From the NCBI GenBank assembly GCA_902800905.1, contig CADCGC010000005.1, positions 1 through 52,853 of the forward strand: a stretch of 52,853 bases of DNA, read 5' to 3'. Position 1 is the first letter of the stretch, and each line of letters begins with the position of its first letter. The position numbers and the translations under genes are program-made. The notes under the pieces are model-generated. The model was not told the origin of the DNA. It did not search any database and was given only the letters and a program-made list of their open reading frames with translations. The stretch comes from an uncultured Erysipelotrichaceae bacterium. Its GTDB lineage: Bacteria > Bacillota_I > Bacilli_A > RFN20 > CAG-826. Positions 48,509 to 52,853 of the stretch are shown piece after piece.

Positions 48509-50876
48509 GAAAACATATAGTATCACTGGTTTTGATTGTGCAAGTTGTGCTTCTAAAAGTGAAACCCACCTCAATAAAAATGAATATATTGAAAGTGCAG
48601 TCATTGATTTTAATAACGACCGTTTGCATGTAACTTTTAAAGAAAAGGAATTGCCTCCAAAAGAATTAAAAAAAATCATTAAAGAAGTGGAAGACGACCC
48701 AATCGAAATTGAAGAATTGAATCAAAAAACCATCAAGAAGTCCTATATTATTACTGGATTTGACTGCGCTTCTTGTGCTTCTAAAAGCGAAGCACATTTA
48801 AATAAACACGAATGTATTGATTCATGTGTAATCGATTTTAGTGCGGATAGATTACACGTTACATATAAAGAAAAAGAATTATCTCCTAGTGAATTAAAAT
48901 CAATCATCGCGGAAGTTGAAGATGATCCAATTGAAATTAAAGAACTAGGCGAAAAGACAAGTAAGAAATCTCTATTTGATAAAGAGATGATATTTACATT
49001 ATGTAGAGTTCTTGTTGGTGTTATAACTATCATTTTCTCTTTAACTTTATTCCACGAAGAACAATTCTTCTGGGTGAACTTTGGTATCTTTGCCTTTGCG
49101 TTATTACTTCTTTCTTATGATGTATATTTTGCAGTCATTAAACATATCATTCATTTAGAGAATCCGTTTGATGAAGAACTATTAATGACCATTACTAGTA
49201 TTGGAGCGTTCGTTGTTGCTTCAATTAGTCAAGAGACCCATTTATATATTGAAGGCCTAATGGTCATGATTCTCTTCCAAATTGGTGAGATTATCGAAGG
49301 CATTGCGACAAATAAATCAAAGAACGCGATTATGTCTGCGGTTTCTTTAAGAGTTGAAACTGCGAATAAAGTTGTTGGTGGTGATGTTATTACTGTTAAA
49401 CCAGAAGAATTAAATATCGGTGATGTTGTTATTGTTTCTACAGGTGAGCAAGTCCCTGTTGATGGATATATCTTAGAAGGCAATGCTGAACTTGATACCT
49501 CTAGTCTTACTGGTGAATTTGTTCCTATTACCGCTAAAGAGGAACTAGAAATCTTTGCTGGATATATTGTTAAAAGTGGCTCTATTAGAGTTAGAGTCAA
49601 CAAAGAATATAAAGATAGTGCAGTTAACAAAGTTGTTGAATTAATCACTAATAGTGGCGCTAAAAAGAGCAAAGCTGATGAATTTGTTACTAAGTTCGCT
49701 AGAATCTATACTCCTATCATCTTTACAGTTGCTTTATTAACTGGCTTAATCGGTGGATTAATTACTTTAGATTATCAAACATGGTTAATCTTAGGATTAA
49801 AGATGTTAGTAGTGGGCTGTCCATGCTCAATCGTTATTTCTGTCCCACTTGCATATTTTGCTGCGGTTGGTTTAGCGTCTAAAAACGGTGTGGTTGTTAA
49901 AGGAACAAATTATTTAGATCAATTAGTAAATCTTAAGAAAGTTGTTACTGATAAAACTGGAACATTAACTAAGGGTGTCTTTGTTATAACAAAAAAATAC
50001 GCAGTAAATGGTAATGAAGAAGAACTAATGAAATATCTTGTTGCGGCTGAATACTTATCCACTCACCCAATTGGTGTTGCAATTTGCAAGCATCAAGAAA
50101 TTGATAATATCGCAAAAGATGTATCTGACTATCAAGAGATTGCTGGCAAAGGTGTTTCTGTTGCCTATAAAGGAAAGAAAGTTTTAGCGGGTAATGAACG
50201 TTTAATGACCGCTAATGGAATTACATTCGAAGAAGTAAAAGAGGCGGGTTCTGTTGTGTATTTAGCGGTAGATGGCAAGTTCTATGGCTATGTTGTTGTT
50301 AGCGATGAAATCAAGGAAGATGCAAAAGAAATGGTTGCGTTACTTAACAAAGAAGGTATTGAAACCATTCTTCTTACTGGCGATAAAGAAAGCAATGCAA
50401 AAGCATTATGTGAAGAACTTGGTATCACTAGATATAAAGCTGAATTATTACCAGAAGATAAACTCCATCATTTAGAAAATGAATTAGATAAGAAATATGC
50501 GACTGCATTTGTTGGTGATGGAATTAACGACGCAGCGTCAATTAAAGAAGCTGATGTCGGATTTGCAATGGGAGCGATTGGGAGCGATGTCGCTGTTGAA
50601 AGTGCAGATGTCGTCATTATGAACGATGATCCAAGTAAAGTGTATGATGCTTATAAGATTAGTAAGATTGCTAGAGGAACAGCGTTATTTAATATCATTT
50701 TCTCGTTATTAATTAAAATTGGGATTGAAGTAGCCGCGTTAATTACTAGTTTACTTGGAAGAGGAGATGTAATTCCAATGTGGCTTGCTGTATTGGCGGA
50801 TACTGGTTTAACTGTTTCCTTAGTTATTAATTCTTTATTAATTCTATATAGAAAAATTAATCATAAGAGTGTTTAA
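48501..50876 (+). CDS. Zn/Cd-exporting P1B-type ATPase with two HMA domains
   Basis: The 791-aa protein exports divalent metal, probably Zn(II) or Cd(II). Two tandem heavy-metal-associated domains (GFDCASCASKSE motifs at residues ~10 and ~86) are nearly identical. Then come six to eight membrane segments with the CPCS metal motif, the actuator LTGEFVP, the phosphorylation DKTGTLTKG, the HP motif STHPIGVAI and GDGINDAASIKEADVGFAMG. ATG 48501 is chosen because GAGG lies nine bases upstream. It is the target of the repressor upstream. Confidence 0.93.
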   Translation: MIKKTYSITGFDCASCASKSETHLNKNEYIESAVIDFNNDRLHVTFKEKELPPKELKKIIKEVEDDPIEIEELNQKTIKKSYIITGFDCASCASKSEAHLNKHECIDSCVIDFSADRLHVTYKEKELSPSELKSIIAEVEDDPIEIKELGEKTSKKSLFDKEMIFTLCRVLVGVITIIFSLTLFHEEQFFWVNFGIFAFALLLLSYDVYFAVIKHIIHLENPFDEELLMTITSIGAFVVASISQETHLYIEGLMVMILFQIGEIIEGIATNKSKNAIMSAVSLRVETANKVVGGDVITVKPEELNIGDVVIVSTGEQVPVDGYILEGNAELDTSSLTGEFVPITAKEELEIFAGYIVKSGSIRVRVNKEYKDSAVNKVVELITNSGAKKSKADEFVTKFARIYTPIIFTVALLTGLIGGLITLDYQTWLILGLKMLVVGCPCSIVISVPLAYFAAVGLASKNGVVVKGTNYLDQLVNLKKVVTDKTGTLTKGVFVITKKYAVNGNEEELMKYLVAAEYLSTHPIGVAICKHQEIDNIAKDVSDYQEIAGKGVSVAYKGKKVLAGNERLMTANGITFEEVKEAGSVVYLAVDGKFYGYVVVSDEIKEDAKEMVALLNKEGIETILLTGDKESNAKALCEELGITRYKAELLPEDKLHHLENELDKKYATAFVGDGINDAASIKEADVGFAMGAIGSDVAVESADVVIMNDDPSKVYDAYKISKIARGTALFNIIFSLLIKIGIEVAALITSLLGRGDVIPMWLAVLADTGLTVSLVINSLLILYRKINHKSV

Positions 50877-50885
50877 TATAGGGGT

Positions 50886-50962
50886 GCGCTATTAACTCAA
50901 CTGGATAGAGTGTCAGACTTCGAATCTGGAAGTTGAGGGTTCGAGTCCTTCATAGCGCGCCA
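50886..50962 (+). tRNA. tRNA-Arg (anticodon TCG)
   Basis: Acceptor GCGCTAT/ATAGCGC, anticodon stem TCAGA/TCTGG around loop CTTCGAA (TCG), encoded CCA. It reads CGA. Confidence 0.93.
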
Positions 50963-50974
50963 AAATTAAATATA

Positions 50975-51001
50975 ACGCGCATCATTATGGTGTGTGTTTT
51001 T
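50975..51001 (+). terminator. tRNA-Arg terminator
   Basis: ACGCGCA (50975-50981) pairs with TGTGTGT (50991-50997) with two G-U pairs, followed by a T run. Confidence 0.7.
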
Positions 51002-51116
51002 ATAACTAATCAAAAATAGAAAAAAGTTTAGACCAATACAAGAAAAAATTAATGATTTTATACTCAAGCAATGATAGTGGAAAAAAATTAAAATGTTTCG
51101 ATAGTATCAAAAAATA

Positions 51117-51146
51117 TTTACAAGTTATTTTTTATTGTGTTATAGT
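51117..51146 (+). promoter_or_regulatory. Promoter of the candidate ncRNA
   Basis: TTTACA (51117-51122), 18 bases and TATAGT (51141-51146) preceded by TGT (extended -10). The predicted start is at about 51153. The stretch 51002-51116 between the tRNA terminator and this promoter holds nothing I recognise. Confidence 0.6.
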
Positions 51147-51152
51147 TTGTTT

Positions 51153-51317
51153 GCTAAAAATCAAAAAACGGTTTTTAGCGATATGGCTAACCCCCGTATT
51201 CTTAAAATTGTTTTGACACTTTATGTGGCAGTTACCTCTTCTCTTTCTCTAGGTCTAAACAACCGTAACTCCACACTTAAGTCGTTGAAATGGAAGGGCC
51301 GATTCGTCGGCCCTTTT
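51153..51317 (+). ncRNA. Candidate stand-alone structured RNA (~165 nt)
   Basis: From the predicted start, a 5' hairpin has arms GCTAAAAATC/GGTTTTTAGC (51154-51179). A long imperfect arm follows, with TGTGG-c-AGTTAC pairing to GTAACT-CCACA (about 51225-51236 with 51265-51275), extended outward by ACUU/AAGU-type pairing. A 9-bp GC-rich terminator stem with a TTCG tetraloop (51294-51315) and TTTT end it. A possible 58-codon ORF from ATG 51183 has no ribosome-binding site and runs through the terminator stem. I do not recognise it as tmRNA, SRP RNA, RNase P RNA or 6S RNA. Confidence 0.5.
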
Positions 51318-51320
51318 ACT

Positions 51321-52001
51321 TTAAAAGAAAAGCATAAGCACTCCAATGCACTGAAATAAAGATCCTAATAAAACAAACACATGGAATATAGAATGGAAAT
51401 TTAAATTCTTGTGGCCAATGCCATAAGTAATTGATCCGATAGTGTACAAAATGCCACCTGTTAATATGAATGCAAATGGACTAATTGGTAGATAAGTAAA
51501 CGCTCCAGAAAATAGAACAAGCCATCCTAAACCAAGATATAGGAACATTGAAATGCCTTTTACCACCTTATTATTAAAATCAATAAGATTTAATAAAGCA
51601 CCAATGACCGCCATTATCCATTCAAGAATTAAAACTATTAATCCAATTTGATTTGTTTGATTAATGAATAAGCAAATAGGAGTGTATGTTCCTGCAATCA
51701 AGAAATAGATTGTACAGTGGTCTAGTACTCTTTTTACTTTCTTTGATTTCTCTTTCCTGGGAGTTTCAATATGGTATAAGCCGCTTACTAAATAAAGCGC
51801 GACTAATGACAAACCATATATTAATAATCCAATAAAACTAATAGTATCGATACCGATGAGAAATTTAAGATCAAAAGAAAGAGAGATAACAATTAGACCT
51901 AATGGGATTCCTAAAAAATGAGAAATACCATTAAATATCTCTTGTCCAAGAGTGTAATTTGGAATATCAATTGCTGATAGCTTTCTTTCGATCATCTTCA
52001 T
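51321..52001 (-). CDS. Hemolysin III family (PAQR-like) membrane protein
   Basis: The 226-aa protein has seven hydrophobic segments and the family's conserved metal-site motifs: GISHFLGIPLGL, VSGLYHIETPRKEKSKKVKRVLDHCTIYFLIAGTYTPICL and GIGHKNLNFHSIFHVFVLLG. Named for a Bacillus cereus hemolysin, most members are membrane proteins of uncertain role (YqfA-like). The start at 52001 has GAGG ten bases upstream; a second ATG two codons in is possible. Its stop lies four bases beyond the last T of the ncRNA terminator. Confidence 0.9.
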   Translation of the reverse strand: MKMIERKLSAIDIPNYTLGQEIFNGISHFLGIPLGLIVISLSFDLKFLIGIDTISFIGLLIYGLSLVALYLVSGLYHIETPRKEKSKKVKRVLDHCTIYFLIAGTYTPICLFINQTNQIGLIVLILEWIMAVIGALLNLIDFNNKVVKGISMFLYLGLGWLVLFSGAFTYLPISPFAFILTGGILYTIGSITYGIGHKNLNFHSIFHVFVLLGSLFQCIGVLMLFF

Positions 52002-52123
52002 CGTTTCAAAACCTCGTTACCAATATAATAAAAAAAGAAAAAACAGTAACTGAACTGATGAGTATACGCACTCTCTTATAAGAATTAACTACTCTCTCCG
52101 TAAGAGAATATGCCGTTTTTTGC

Positions 52124-52152
52124 TTGAAATTTGCTCACAATATGCCTATTAT
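52124..52152 (+). promoter_or_regulatory. XRE gene promoter with predicted leaderless start
   Basis: TTGAAA (52124-52129), 17 bases and TATTAT (52147-52152) end seven bases before the ATG at 52160. Upstream lie two related inverted repeats, TCTTATAAGA (52074-52083) and TCTCT-ccgta-AGAGA (52093-52107), about two helical turns apart; these may be operators of the regulator. Confidence 0.55.
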
Positions 52153-52159
52153 TAGCGAT

Positions 52160-52729
52160 ATGAGAGAAGAAGACATTAGAAACAATTTTTCAAAGAATCT
52201 TTACTCGCTTAGAAAGTCTAAAAACTTATCACAAGCTCAATTAGCGGAAGAATTGAACTATACATATAAGGCTGTTAGTAAGTGGGAAAATAAAGAAACC
52301 ATTCCTGATATAGTAACTTTAGAAGCTATCGCGTCTTTTTTTGATATCACAATCGATGAATTAATAAGTGATAAAGATGTCGTAAAGATTTCCAATAAAA
52401 AAAGAACTCATATAAGAATTACATTATCATCTATCGCTATATGTTTTGTTGTAACCGGAATTGTCTATCTAGCTTTAATGCTTGCAGGTATTCCTAAATC
52501 ATATATCGCTCTTCCATTTGCATTACTAACTGGAGGAATTGTATTTGTTGTTTTTGCCTCTATTTGGTTTAAGAAGTATTTTGTTTTCTTGTCAACAAGC
52601 ATTATTGTTTGGAGTAGCGCTCTTATAATAATGCTGTTCATGGACTTTTATTATTTCTGGATAGTATTAATAATCGCTGCTGTCATTAACTTAGCGTTCT
52701 ATCCATTCTTCAGAATTTTCTTCAAGTGA
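52160..52729 (+). CDS. XRE-family regulator with C-terminal membrane segments
   Basis: The 189-aa protein has an N-terminal HTH of the XRE/Cro type (NLYSLRKSKNLSQAQLAEELNYTYKAVSKWENKETIPDIVTLEAIASFFDITIDELI) followed by a short linker and about four hydrophobic segments. Such HTH-membrane proteins often sense envelope or antibiotic stress. ATG 52160 is chosen because the promoter ends seven bases before it; upstream in-frame codons lie in the promoter. The TGA stop coincides with the first bases of the adjacent transposon end (TGACATCC), so the C-terminus may be truncated or changed by the insertion. Confidence 0.75.
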   Translation: MREEDIRNNFSKNLYSLRKSKNLSQAQLAEELNYTYKAVSKWENKETIPDIVTLEAIASFFDITIDELISDKDVVKISNKKRTHIRITLSSIAICFVVTGIVYLALMLAGIPKSYIALPFALLTGGIVFVVFASIWFKKYFVFLSTSIIVWSSALIIMLFMDFYYFWIVLIIAAVINLAFYPFFRIFFK

Positions 52730-52853
52730 CATCCTCCCCCACTTATAGAAGATGGGGGCTTCCCACTCAAGAAATCTAATGATTTCAGATTAGATGGGCT
52801 ATCCCCGAGAGTCCCTCGGTTAAGTTTGTTTATATCAAGACAAACAACTTGTT
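52727..52853 (-). mobile_element. End of an IS200/IS605-family (TnpB-type) element
   Basis: Read on the minus strand, the last 127 bases end in AGTGGGAAGCCCCC...GGGGGAGGATGTCA, which resembles the right end of TnpB-bearing IS200/IS605 elements. The terminal hairpin is CCCCCACTT-atag-AAGaTGGGGG (52736-52758) with a bulged A, typical of the single-strand transposition ends. The transposase/TnpB gene must lie to the right, outside the window, reading toward this end. The exact boundary and the presence of TnpB cannot be seen. Confidence 0.75.
52728..52853 (-). ncRNA. Omega-RNA (reRNA)-like scaffold of the TnpB element, partial
   Basis: Within the element end, four more hairpins are visible: GTTTGT/ACAAAC (52824-52845), CCGAG/CTCGG (52805-52819), GGG/CCC (52796-52805) and ATCTAAT/ATTAGAT (52774-52795). 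TnpB guide RNAs are made from this 3' region, with the guide taken from the flank just outside. The 5' part is beyond the window. Assignment is by position and structure only. Confidence 0.5.

Noticed and set aside
49229-49672. 147-aa minus-strand reading frame opposite the metal ATPase
   Set aside because: Low-complexity Ser/Thr/Leu composition from a coding-strand shadow; the plus-strand ATPase is unambiguous.
51153-51317. tmRNA, SRP RNA, RNase P RNA or tracrRNA identity for the ncRNA
   Set aside because: No tRNA-like ends, no SRP GGAAG/AGCAG core, no RNase P signature and no CRISPR repeat complement were found.
51183-51359. 58-codon ORF with a hydrophobic stretch (toxin-like small protein) inside the candidate ncRNA
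   Set aside because: No ribosome-binding site precedes it, it runs through a GC-rich terminator hairpin, and its end overlaps the coding part of the convergent hemolysin III gene.

Overview
This window is a low-GC, gene-dense chromosomal segment from a Bacilli-like bacterium (Firmicutes, or a lineage close to Mollicutes). TGA is a normal stop codon (YlxM, RbgA, TopA and UppS all end with it), so this is the standard bacterial code and not the Mycoplasma code. PolC, the FakA-RecG-PlsX-Rnc-FtsY-YlxM-Ffh order and the RpsB-Tsf-PyrH-Frr-UppS-CdsA-Dxr-RseP-PolC order are classic Firmicutes synteny. Several genes usual at this locus are missing: fabD/fabG/acpP, smc, ylqD, trmFO, clpQY/codY and proS. 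That fits a streamlined, probably host-associated organism such as an uncultured gut Mollicutes/RF39-type lineage. This taxonomic guess is inference only.

Layout. 1-577: 3' end of 23S rRNA and a 5S rRNA. 621-31286: housekeeping block with a sugar-isomerase-like gene, fakA, recG, plsX, rnc, ftsY, ylxM, ffh, an inverted rpsP-khpA-rimM-trmD block, rplS with a structured leader, lepB, rbgA, rnhB, dprA, topA, xerC, rpsB with a structured leader, tsf, pyrH, frr, uppS, cdsA, dxr, rseP and polC. 31294-36913: six of the seven tRNA genes, interspersed with an acyltransferase, an AMP-dependent ligase, a DUF2804 protein and thyA-folA. 37022-39910: membrane proteins (MgtC family, DUF1295, DUF1294, ECF S component). 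39940-45788: an acidic DUF1292-like gene divergent from a tight operon of Sel1-like protein, soluble VirD4/TraG-like ATPase, catalytically dead ClpP paralogue, active-looking ClpP paralogue, Nudix hydrolase and HAD phosphatase. 45814-50876: sugar symporter, glycerophosphodiesterase, and a SmtB-type repressor with a Zn/Cd P-type ATPase. 50886-52853: tRNA-Arg, a candidate stand-alone structured RNA, a hemolysin-III protein, an XRE regulator with membrane segments, and the end of an IS200/IS605 (TnpB-type) element.

The left and central parts are core machinery: translation factors, SRP targeting (FtsY, Ffh), membrane lipid synthesis (FakA, PlsX, CdsA), isoprenoids (Dxr, UppS), DNA processing (RecG, TopA, XerC, DprA, RnhB, PolC) and thymidylate/folate (ThyA, FolA). 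The best candidate for an undescribed system is the Sel1 / soluble VirD4 / ClpR / ClpP cassette at 40709-44543. It pairs a hexameric DNA-pump-type ATPase with a presumptive mixed ClpP barrel and has no conjugation genes around it.

Other notable signals are several promoters with the -10 box 6-7 bases before the ATG (predicted leaderless mRNAs), a promoter-hairpin-terminator unit of about 165 nt at 51153-51317 that encodes no credible protein, and a transposon end that appears to supply the stop codon of the neighbouring regulator.
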